A stretch of 17,268 nucleotides of DNA. It comes from Poronia punctata. Lineage: Eukaryota; Ascomycota; Sordariomycetes; Xylariales; Xylariaceae. The notes beneath the pieces are model-generated. The model had not been told where the DNA came from and searched no databases. It was given only the letters and a program-made list of their open reading frames with translations. The stretch lies in NCBI GenBank assembly GCA_022579005.1, contig MU401895.1, positions 1-17,268 of the forward strand. Direction: 5' to 3'. How positions within the stretch are numbered: the stretch's first letter is position 1; every line of letters starts with the position of its first letter. The translations under genes and the position numbers were made by a program. This document shows positions 1 to 8,856 of the stretch, piece after piece.

Positions 1-540
1 TTATTTATATAACTTATTTATAAAATTATATAGTAAGTTATTAAAAATCTTTATATTAACTATAACTTAATTATAAAGCAAACTAAAAACTTTTAATTTT
101 AAGCATTAGCTTTAGTTATTTTAAAAAAAGCTAATAAAATAACTTTATACTTAGTTTTTATTAATATATATATTTATTATTTTATATTATATTAATTATA
201 TACTAATTATTTACTAATTATATTTATATATAAGTACTTATTAAGTTACTATTTATACTTACTAAGTTATATTAATAATTAAAAATATATAATTATTATT
301 TTTTATTATAAAAATTATAAAATATATTAATATAAACTATATTATATTTAAAAAGTACTAATTTATTTATTATTTTTATAATATAACTTATTAACTTTAA
401 AATATTATTAATAAGCTAAAAAATATAAATAAAAAGTAAAAAAAGCAAAAAAAGCAATTATATAAATTATAAAAAATTAAAACTAAAAAAATTTTAATTT
501 AATATAAATAAAATAAAATTATAAAAGCTAGTTAAGCTGC

Positions 541-632
541 TATAAATATTTTTTTTAACTAGTTTAAATTAAGTATTACTAATTAAGTTATTATAAATAT
601 TTTTTTTAGCTAGTTTAAATTAAGTATTACTA
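541..632. repeat. Two-copy 51-bp-period tandem repeat in AT-rich DNA
   Basis: The 41-base segment 541-581 recurs at 592-632 with a single visible difference (558 A against 609 G). Both copies start TATAAATA, carry a run of eight T and end AAGTATTACTA. The unit spacing is 51 bp. Such near-identity inside heavily mutated DNA suggests a duplication younger than most of the C-to-T decay. Confidence 0.85.
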
Positions 633-923
633 GTAAACAAAATAAACTTAAAAACTAAATAAATATATAACTTTTTACTAATAATATAGCAATTAAAAAT
701 AATAATAATAATATAAATATAAATATAAAAAACTTTAAAAATAATACTAATAATAATAATAAGCTAGTTAATAAAAAAAAATAGTAATAAAAAAAATTAA
801 GCTACTTTTAGCAAATTAATATATAATAAGTATATTTATATTTAAGTTAAATAGCTATAAAATAAAGTTACTAATAGCTTATTTTATATTATAATTATTT
901 TTTTATATTATACTATAATAAAA

Positions 924-1120
924 TTAAGTACTTAACTTTTATAAATACTTAACTTATTAAAGTTAAATACTTAAATTAAGTATTTAACTTTAGCATAATT
1001 AAGTACTTAATACAAAAAAGTTAAGTACTTATACTTAACGCTAAGCACCTACTACCTATATGCTATGCTAAGTACTTAACACTACTTATTAGGTAATTGC
1101 AGGTACCTAATAGGTACCTA
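924..1120. repeat. Palindrome cluster TAAGTACTTA / TAGGTACCTA at the isochore edge
   Basis: The palindrome TAAGTACTTA occurs at about 925-934, 1000-1009, 1022-1031 and 1069-1078, with decayed relatives between them (AAATACTTAA, AAGTATTTAA). Closer to the gene, GGTACC occurs at 1102-1107 and the full palindrome TAGGTACCTA at 1111-1120. The two forms differ by one G-to-A and the symmetric C-to-T change, so the first can be read as the mutated version of the second. Confidence 0.75.
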
Positions 1121-1124
1121 TTAA

Positions 1125-3084
1125 CAAACCGTATATGTTTATAGCCTTACAAGTTTTGTGTCTTTAGGCGGTTTCCTGTTCGGATGGGATCAGGGCGTTA
1201 TGGCAATGATCATAGCCGACGAACGCTGGTTAGAGCTGATGAAGCCGGCAAATGAGTGTAAGTTGTCATGTTCAGCACGTGGTGTACGCCTACGGTAATA
1301 TTTCTAGTACGTCGGTGGGTTTGTTAGGGGGACGTTATGTCTCTTGCTTTATGACCAATGCCAAATGGTAATGTCGTACTGGAACTTCACCTTTGAGCAG
1401 TGGCTTCCATGACTAACTATCTATCCTCTTCACTTCGGTTATAGGGAGTGTTGGCTTCGTTGTCAGCATTTACAACATCGGCTGCGTTATAGGCGCTCTG
1501 ACTATCGGATTCTTTGCCGATACTTGCGGGCGCGAACGCACGATTGCGCTTGCCAGCACTGTCTTCATCCTCGGCGCGTTGTTACAGGCTGCATCTTATA
1601 CCATTGCTCAGATTGTAAGTATAGACCAAGTTGTCCGCCTCCGCTCAGGTTGTGAACTTGGGATAGGGTTTGATTATACCTAACTGACCGAATCTTGTCA
1701 TCGTTAGAGCTTTGGCCGTCTGATATTAGGCCTCGGTGTCGGCGCATATTCCGCAGGTGTCCCATTGTATATCTCAGAGATTGCGCCGACACAGTTGCGC
1801 GGGCGCATCGTCGGCATTATGATGATGATTCTGTGTTTTGCTGAAATGGTAGTCTTCTGGGTCGATTATGGATTTTACTTCCTCGACTCTGACGACTGGT
1901 GGCGTATTCCACTCGCCATTCAAGTCATTCCGGCAATCGTACTCGCCGTTGGCTGTTGGCTTTGGGTTCCCCCGTCGCCCCGCTGGCTAGTGGCGGAGAA
2001 GCGCTACGACTGTGCGCTCGAGGTGCTAACACGTCTTCACGGATCCGTGGCGGCCCGTGAAGAGATCGCCGCCATCCGTGAAACGGTCCAAGGAGAGGCT
2101 AGTGTCGCGGCACATTCTGCCGTCACTTGGGCAGACATGTTCCGCGGGCCTGTGCTCCGTGTCACCCTTCTCGGCACCGGCATTCAGATGTTTCAACAGA
2201 CGACGGGGACCAACGGGATCTTCTACTATGCGCCCGAATTATTCAAGAAGGGCGGCATCACCGACCCCAAGCTTGCGAACCTGGCGACAGGTGGTGTAGG
2301 CGTAGTCTTATTCCTCAGCGCCTGGATTCCCGTCTTCTACTTTGACCGGCTCGGACGCAAAACCTGGTTCCAGGTCGGTCTCATTGGTATGATTGTCGCA
2401 CTCGTGGGAATATGCGTGTTACAACAACATGCAGCCGATCATCCACACAGTCCTTGGAATAACGCCATCGTGATATTTCCGTACATGTTTTACACTTTTT
2501 TTAACCTGAGCTGGGGTGCCGGATCGTGGACCTATGCTGCCGAGATATTCCCTATCTCCTACCGGGTAAGCTTTCCCGGTCCCTTTTTACTGAACCTTAT
2601 TCGGGGAGTTAGAGATTCGAGATGTCACTTCGATACTGACTCCTTCCCTTTGACAATAAAAACCAGGCGAAAGGTAATGCGTTATGTACCGCCTCTCTCT
2701 GGATTTCCAACTTTGTCGTGGCTCAAGTGTCACCACCTATCGAAAGCGCAACGGGTTACGGACTGTACATTCTCTTCATCATCGTTTGCATCATCGCCTT
2801 CTTTTTCGTCAGATATGCCCTAGGTATGTCTACCAACAATAGCCCTCGCTGTGTTCTTTATCCGAATACTGACCCATCATGTCTAGTCGAGACAAAAGGG
2901 CGGTCCCTCGAGGAGATGGCAGAGCTCTTTGGACTTGATGACGACTTGAAAGGGGAAGAGAGCGACCCAGTCACCCAAGGTAAGATTACCTATGTCTCTG
3001 TATTCTTCCGCATTTACAAATTTCAAGGCAATACGCTGACGGGAAACAACAGGCCTCCTCCAAGGGCCAATGACAGACGGCTAG
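1125..3084 (+). CDS. MFS sugar transporter, 5' end missing
   Basis: This is a sugar porter of the major facilitator superfamily, a 12-helix plasma-membrane protein that moves hexoses or related sugars. Exons: <1125-1257, 1445-1614, 1708-2565, 2667-2823, 2887-2979, 3053-3084. All joints are GT-AG and in frame and give 480 residues, ending LLQGPMTDG and TAG. Motifs, counted from the first open codon: GGFLFGWDQG in helix 1 (15-24), GRLILGLGVG (104-113), PLYISEIAP (120-128), PPSPRWL (189-195), QQTTGTNGIFYYAP (264-277), DRLGRK (314-319), AAEIFP (378-383), ETKGRS (441-446). The 1258-1444 intron has a GACTAAC branch site at 1411-1417. What is missing is the start: TAA at 1122-1124 closes the frame just before helix 1 and only AT-rich DNA lies upstream. 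Family members run to about 520-560 residues, so a short cytoplasmic head is absent. It may be a truncated gene, or have a distant first exon joined at an acceptor such as 1144. The sugar specificity cannot be read. Confidence 0.85.
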
Positions 3085-3132
3085 GTTGTGGCATCGTCCG
3101 CTGAATACTTAACAGGCGCGATATAAAGAGTC

Positions 3133-3138
3133 AATAAA
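3133..3138 (+). promoter_or_regulatory. Candidate polyadenylation signal AATAAA
   Basis: AATAAA lies 49 bases after the transporter stop codon, in the 177-bp gap between the convergent transporter and P450 genes. It is the only canonical hexamer I noticed there on the plus strand. Fungal poly(A) signals are loose, so this is a candidate only. Confidence 0.4.
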
Positions 3139-3261
3139 GTATAGAGCAAGATACAAGTAAAAAATCTATCCGTCTAATCTACTCTGTCTAAATCTCTAGC
3201 GCAAATTTAAAGATAAATGTGATCCCCCTTTTCCGATCATACCTCGAGCCCTTCGATGTCC

Positions 3262-5281
3262 CTACATCGCTTCAATAAGGCATCGATGATGTACGGGACT
3301 CGACAAAAAGTACAAAGCCTGCGTCATATCCTCCTTACTCATTCCTTCGCTACCAGAGACGCGTGAATTCGGGAAGGCGAGGAAGAAATTAGCTAGACCG
3401 AGGCGAAGTTCCATCCAAGCAAGATGTATGCCGATACATACTAAAACAACAACAACAACATATTAGCAAATCATGAAAATGAAAAAGAGACGATATCAAC
3501 ACTTACCCCTAGAACCACCCCCAAACGCCATGAACGAATCCCTCATCTCCTTACTCGGACTCTCCCACCTCGAAGGATCATAAACATCCGGGTTAGGAAA
3601 CACGTCGGGATTCCTATGAAGAGTCCACGACTGCGTGGTAACGGTCGAACCGCCCGGAAGCCAAATCCCGTTGAACTCTGCCCCTTCTTTCGGCACTTGA
3701 CGGGGTAGACCGGCCGGGACGACGGGATATCGTCGTAGGCCTTCGGTGATGCATCGAGTTAGGAATGGGAGTTTTTTCAGGTCGTCGTCCGTGAATGGTG
3801 TGGGTAGTCCCTTGAGTTCTTCTACCAGACGGTCTCGGAGATGTGGTTGGTCGCAGAGAGACCAGGTTATGTATGTTAGTGTGTTTGATGTTGTGCTGTA
3901 TATTGTGTATTATCATGTTAGTGCTTTTCGTAAGTAACGGTTTTAGGATGAAGTGAAAAGAAAAAAACGCACTCGGTTCCCGCGGTGAGATATGCTTCCG
4001 CATCTAAAATACGGCCTATCAGTCAAGTACGTACATAAATCATAAAGGGGTAAAGTTCCAACTCACTACTCTGTATCTCATCTTTCGTCAACGGTTCATC
4101 ACCACCATCGCGCGTCTTTCCTTGGATGAGCTTGGTGAACAACACTTAATTCAAGTCAGCAACCCTTTCTCCCAAGCTTTTGTCGTGTAACATAAAAGGA
4201 CAAGGAGGAAGAAAACTAACAAGGATCCATATTATCCCCATTCATCCTAACCTCCTCCCTCAACTCCCCCAACCTCTTCCTCGAAAAAGCCCGTCTCCTC
4301 TTCTCAATCCTCTCAACCGACTCCCCCGTCCCGGGGATAGGCACATGGCGCAAGATAGGCTTCAAAGCAGGGAACTGTCCACTTAGAGTCCCAATCACGC
4401 CCGCAAGTTGTAGATCTGCGATATAACTCGTAACCTAAACATCCCCCCAAGACCTTTTCATTAGCTTTTTTATTTCCTCTCATCCACTCATCCATACAAG
4501 TAAGTTAGACAAAGAAAAGAAGGGGGGGAAAAAAGAAAGAGAAGCTCACCATCCCCATCTCCACCATCCCAAACCCCCTCCCAAAAGTCAACTGCCCAAT
4601 AACATCCGCCGTCATCAACATCCACCACTTACACACATCCACCGCCCCCCTATCCCTCATCTCATCTTCCATTTTCCGAATCGTCAGTCTCACTTTATCT
4701 TCTATCTGCGGCACCATCGTCTTTAAACTCGCCTCCGACATGGCTTGGGACAACAATCTCCGTTGTCGTCGATGAATCTCGACGTTCTGCGCGCTGAACA
4801 CGTTATCGTGGCCCGGTCCGGCCGTGAAGCCCGTGTAGAAGGCTGTTTTGGGGAACGTGGTCTTCACTCGGTGGATCTTCTTTACGGATTCCATGTCGGA
4901 GACGTCGAATTCGTCGGGGCCGAGACGGATTACGGGGCCTGTGGTACATTGGATAAGATTTAGGTCGAGGAGGAAGGAGGAGGAGGGAGAAATGGAAAAT
5001 AAAGAGAAGGGAAAAAAACAGTACCGTATTGCTTATGTAGCCCGTCAACGTATATCGGCCCTCTTCCTCGAATATTCTCAACTTTCAACACGATGCTCGT
5101 CAAGTTGGTATACCACGGACCCGGGATTTTCGAGAGAGGGTTGAAGAATAGTCGGTAGGTGATAAACTGCGCATATTTCCGATTAGAACAAAAGAATATC
5201 TATCCATCAGTCTCCCCCATCTCAAGCCAGACTTACACAAACGACAACCGCTAAAGCGGTAAATCCAATTATCAAAGGCAT
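3262..5281 (-). CDS. Cytochrome P450 monooxygenase, complete, eight exons
   Basis: Haem-thiolate monooxygenase, presumably anchored in the ER membrane and fed by NADPH-P450 reductase. Exons on the minus strand: 5281-5237, 5166-5025, 4938-4550, 4434-4221, 4144-4067, 4003-3973, 3895-3507, 3440-3262; 488 residues, stop TAG. All seven introns (63-115 bp) are GT-AG and phase-consistent. Visible parts: hydrophobic N-terminal anchor (about 2-23), proline hinge PGPWY (30-34), C-helix HRRQRR (118-123) with His in place of the usual Trp, I-helix oxygen-binding AGTDTT (297-302), ExxR as EGLR (351-354), DPSRW in the PERF region, and haem loop FGGGSRVCIG with Cys431 as ligand. All catalytic landmarks are present, so it should be active. 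The ATG has A at -3. The family number and substrate cannot be told; many fungal relatives act in secondary metabolism or detoxification. Its only accessory-type neighbour is the convergent transporter. Confidence 0.93.
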
Positions 5282-5371
5282 CTTTTAGGAATTTTGATCA
5301 AGCGTACGATATTTGTTTGGTAATGTCTATCTAATTTCAAACCTTCTCCCCTTCATCCCTTCGGCAGCCTA

Positions 5372-5382
5372 GTTTATATATC
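5372..5382 (-). promoter_or_regulatory. Candidate TATA element of the P450 gene
   Basis: On the minus strand this reads GATATATAAAC, about 90-100 bases upstream of the P450 ATG at 5281. The stretch between it and the ATG is purine-rich on the coding strand. The position suits a fungal core promoter, but such sites are common by chance in T-rich DNA. Confidence 0.4.
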
Positions 5383-5645
5383 TTTCTTCTGGTAGCCTTG
5401 CTTGGATAGCTACCCTTCTGTTGGTAACCTAGTCTATACCCCGTATGACCTCGGACCTCGTCATTTACAATCACTCTTACGTGAGCGAGGCAAGCAAACG
5501 GCCGCCTTTTCAACGTGAGAAAGGTTAAAAAAGGCCCGCCAGTCCATCACGCATTCCCGAAATGCGACTCCCTAACGTACGGTCACCAAATCAGACCGAG
5601 CACATCCTATACGGGCATGCCGAATTCTTTCCGAACCTCCGGGGG

Positions 5646-5657
5646 TCCTATATAGGA
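5646..5657. promoter_or_regulatory. CArG-like palindrome TCCTATATAGGA
   Basis: This perfect 12-base palindrome contains CCTATATAGG, which matches the CC(A/T)6GG consensus bound by MADS-box factors of the SRF/Mcm1 type. It lies about 365 bases upstream of the P450 ATG. Its role is an inference from the consensus only, and its TATATA core could equally be a chance TATA-like word. Confidence 0.3.
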
Positions 5658-5939
5658 TTCTGTCACCAAGGACCTACCTGCTCTTCATCCCCGTTCTTGA
5701 TCTTGTGCCGCGAGGAGGCATAGTATGGTTTCGATTCTTGGGGTGTTCTCCCAACGCGCTAGGTAGGCCTTTCTTACCGACACGGAGCCCATAATGTTGG
5801 CTGGTTGGGTTGTAGTGCCTATTCCCCCCGACTCGGCGGAACCGAACGATAAGATCCACAACCGGCATACCTAGGTAGGTACGTATATGATGATATTCCA
5901 TGTGTCCAAGTGAGCCAGAGTTTGTGTTTATGCGGATTT

Positions 5940-5960
5940 CACGTGCAGACTAGCCACGTG
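5940..5960. promoter_or_regulatory. Paired CACGTG E-boxes
   Basis: CACGTG occurs at 5940-5945 and again at 5955-5960, 15 bases apart, so the two copies lie on roughly the same helical face within one and a half turns. CACGTG is the classic site of bHLH factors (Cbf1 and Pho4/NUC-1 types in fungi). The pair is about 660 bases upstream of the P450 start and 2.5 kb from the carrier start, so the P450 is the likelier target if it works at all. Confidence 0.35.
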
Positions 5961-7529
5961 CTAGACACCCCCTTGAACTGGCGGGACCGAGGTAATAGGG
6001 GGCGCTTGACCGTAGATCATAAACTGTCGGAGCCGGTGGAGTAGCAATAGGGGGGGTTTCTTGAACGTGGTCCATAAGCACTAGATTGATATGAGAAGAA
6101 AAATGACAAGAAAGCTTACAGGTTGAACGAAGCTGACTGTAGGCAAAGCTGGTCACTTATACGTAAGGTTGACTGCATGCAGATCTGGTTTCTAATACTG
6201 TACAGCGAGAGTCGCCTATGTCAGCAAATTTGGGTAAATTATGCAGTATGCATGCAGAGCTGGCGTTGTGACAGGCGGGCCTTTTCTCTTTTCTGCTCCC
6301 ACCACGTCTTACAGCTGAAGTTTGTAGCCTATCACAAGCTTAGGGGGGGGTTTAAAGTTACCACGATGGTTCTGACCGATACTACGTCGCTCCAGATGCA
6401 CCGGTACGATAGCGATAAGCCATGTAAGATGTCATTGAAATAGACATGGGCTGACACATACCTACATGGCAAACAACTTCTTAGCCATATGCCGATCGAT
6501 CGGAGACCAAAGGAAGGCGCTAGTAGACATGGATACTAGGTATTAGCACTAGAGAGCAGCCCGAAACTTTTGGTTCGATATTTATATGGTATGGAAAGGC
6601 AGAGGTCTCCAATATCATACCTCTTACCTTCTTGATATGGCTGATGTATCGATCGTAGAGGAGGTATCGCTTCTTACCAGTAGATCACACAGGGCTAGGT
6701 AGTAGCATTACGACAATAGTTCAACGCCAAAAGGCCTGTGAAGTTCTATCTTGTTTTATAAGAGCCCGAGAAGGGAAACCCCATAGACAAGTCCACACTT
6801 TCAACTGACATCTTGATTCGGGTGTCCTGCAAGCAAGGCGGCCTTATTGCAAGACGACTCGTGTAGGAGACTAGGCTTCTTCGCCATGAGACAATTCGAC
6901 GGAAACATCCCTCTATTTTTGGAAAGGTGAGACACCCTGACGGAAGGAGCATAGCAAAAGACCTTGAATGCGTTCCGGACGATGAATCGCTACTTCCGTC
7001 TCGGGAGTCCGCTACACAACTTCCTGGTCCCTAATGTATACTTGGAGAAGCTACAATGCATGACAACTTTGCGGGTTCGCCTAGCGACTTCCGTACGTGA
7101 TACGATATATTGCCACCTGGCAGTGACAGGGAAAGCAATTAGACGTACATGTAGGTAGTATGTCCCTTCTGGTGTTTATAGTAATACCTCTAACGGATTT
7201 AACACCGGTTTGCAGCAAAGGACAACTCGAGTGAATTCAGTTTTCTCTGTATCGTGCCCACATGGAACCTGTAAGATAAGCAGCTAGGGAGTCGACCCTT
7301 AAAACCTGGTGGCAAAAGGACCACCGCACGACGCAACTGACCAGTACCCAACGACGACCTTTGGACCATGCGTCTGCTCGGCGTCAGCAGAACACAAATA
7401 TACTCGTAGGGACGATCGATATACTCTGATTTCTAGACGAAGGATATTGCTCAGTGCTCACCATCGGGAACTTCGCGAACCTGTACGGGTTAAGAGGAGA
7501 GGTGAGGAGTTGGTCAAGTTAAGTACTGC

Positions 7530-7880
7530 ATGACCGAAATCCAACTGAAGGACATGCTGGGTCGGAAGCAAATGAGTCGCACCCTGCCAAAGGGCGTCAA
7601 GGTCAACGAGCTTCTAGCGGCGTCGGTGGAAAATGCACATATGCTGGGAAATAGATATCTTGAGCTTATTGTATGAGCAGATAGGTCTCGATTCTGAGCG
7701 GGTCAATTTTAGTCCCCAGACGCGAATGTTCGTCTCTATCAGACCACGTAACCTAATCTTCTGACTTGTCTCCCCCGAGAGCAGAAAGCCGAACTTTTCA
7801 TTTTTACCAACGAAGAGCGGATGAGGAATATCAAGAAGGAAAGAGAATCTTACCATTCTATATGTCTAATCGCTAAGTAA
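7530..7880 (+). CDS. Possible small spliced gene or gene fragment, unknown function
   Basis: An ATG at 7530 opens 48 codons with a protein-like mix of residues (start MTEIQLKDML, end LELIV) closed by TGA at 7674. A GT at 7671 and an AG at 7783-7784, preceded by CTGAC (7771-7775) and a pyrimidine tract, would define a 114-bp intron. Splicing joins the same frame to 7785-7880, which is rich in charged residues (NEERMRNIKKERE) and ends in TAA. The result would be 78 residues, with no signal peptide or membrane segment, largely helical in character. I do not recognise the family. The donor GTATGA is only fair. It may be a real small gene, an exon fragment of a decayed gene, or chance; confidence is low. 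Confidence 0.22.
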
Positions 7881-8387
7881 TGGAATAATTCGATCCATGG
7901 AATATGATTCCGCACTGACGACGTTGTCGGCTTCCGTCATTTCGGGATTAGGTAATGTCAGTTCAATACCACGGCGCTAGGTTAGGTACCTGTCTACCAC
8001 CGAGTCGGAGAACCAATCATCTGATCCGGGGACCTGACCCAACAAGCCCACCAGGTCCCTAGATTTAGGGGCCAATTAGTGGACAGCCTAGTCTAGCATC
8101 GGCATGCATGCCACATGGAGGGGTCTTTAACCTGGCTAAACGGCGATAAGATAGCGCAAGGCACGACATCGCCAACCTCTCCCTTATCTTTTGATCGCCT
8201 ATCGTATGTATTACGAAGCAAAGCAATAAGCACGCTCGCTCCTATATCGGATTCAGGGTGTCGGGACCAAACTGTCGGAAACATTAACATCTTACCAATC
8301 TTGCTCACGATCTTTTTACATTGCTGCAATTAAACCGTCTTTTCATGAGAGACTTTTTGCAATATATGATTTCGCATCTTGGGTCTT

Positions 8388-8408
8388 GACACCCCTGACA
8401 CCCCTGAC
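8388..8408. repeat. Short 9-bp-period tandem repeat
   Basis: The 9-mer ACCCCTGAC occurs twice in tandem (8391-8399 and 8400-8408), preceded by a partial copy GAC and followed by ACC. It lies 75-95 bases upstream of the carrier ATG, probably in its promoter or 5' untranslated region. It could be a small array of binding sites or simple slippage. Confidence 0.5.
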
Positions 8409-8482
8409 ACCGCTTGTTGTTGTTCCTGAGAGAGTGGGGTGAAGAAGCAGTGAACGCAAGGGGTGAGAAACAAACCGACAAA

Positions 8483-8809
8483 ATGGCAGATGCGGCTCAA
8501 GATGTCGACACGAAGGCGGGTGCGACAGACACGGCGAAGGACTTGTTCGCAGGCGCAGTAGGAGGTGTTGCGCAAGTTCTGATTGGTGAGTTTTGCCTCA
8601 CACATACACATACACATACCCAAACACTCTGTTACCTCCTGCGTGACGTTCCGATGCGTCTCATCCCAAGGACGATATTGCATTGTCCCGCTGTGAAAGG
8701 CTACGCATATTACTATACGGCCTTGTGGAAGGAAGTACATAATTCAAGGACAATCCCAATCTCACCAACCGAGAAAATTCTATACCTATAATACACTCAC
8801 TCACCTACC

Positions 8810-8856
<47 letters not shown>

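Larger units (their letters stand above)
1..1120. repeat. AT-rich, RIP-like degenerate block (left flank)
   Basis: The block is almost entirely A and T and has no open frame of useful length. The few G and C sit mainly in AGC/GCT, ACT/AGT and GCA/TGC contexts. TC/GA dinucleotides are nearly absent: by eye I find one, near position 48. This is the look of a repeat saturated by C-to-T mutation. No transposon can be recognised. The composition changes over about 1020-1130, where G+C rises and a transporter reading frame begins. A mitochondrial origin is unlikely because no mitochondrial gene or RNA can be seen. Confidence 0.85.
5282..8482. other. 3.2-kb gap without a convincing gene
   Basis: The gap separates the starts of the divergent P450 and mitochondrial carrier genes. 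Open frames here are short, mostly lack an ATG, and show no recognisable motif or consistent splice structure apart from the weak candidate at 7530-7880. Composition is normal, so the gap is not RIP-saturated. It holds scattered TAGGTA/TACCTA words (for example near 5872-5881 and 7979-7990), a CArG-like palindrome at 5646-5657, two CACGTG boxes at 5940-5960 and a short 9-bp repeat at 8388-8408. No tRNA or rRNA was recognised. Confidence 0.6.

Noticed and set aside
541..632. CRISPR-like array
   Set aside because: There are only two copies and a 10-bp gap in eukaryotic AT-rich DNA. It is a simple tandem duplication.
1..1120. Mitochondrial DNA insertion as the source of the AT-rich block
   Set aside because: No mitochondrial gene, tRNA or rRNA can be read, and the base-context signature matches the right block and C-to-T decay.
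1096..1124. TTGCAG acceptor at 1102 as the start of a transporter exon
   Set aside because: The frame leading to helix 1 meets TAA at 1122-1124, so an exon starting there cannot encode the transporter.
2824..3104. Longer C terminus of the transporter read through the last intron to TGA at 3104
   Set aside because: The 2980-3052 segment has a GTAAGA donor, a CTGAC branch site and a CAG acceptor, and splicing keeps the frame. The unspliced version would be an intron-retention product at best.
6123..6443. A 106-codon open frame in the large gap
   Set aside because: It begins at TTG, its residue mix is poor, and no splice structure or motif supports it. A GCATGCAG word repeated at about 6175 and 6249 explains part of its look.
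5282..8482. tRNA or 5S rRNA genes in the large gap
   Set aside because: The few GGTTCGA/GGTTCGC-like words (near 6571 and 7072) lack a matching A box and cloverleaf arms.
8330..8791. Open frames of 125 and 136 codons on both strands around the carrier start
   Set aside because: The plus-strand one runs through exon 1 into the intron and lacks an ATG start. The minus-strand one shows no motif and overlaps the carrier's own first exon.
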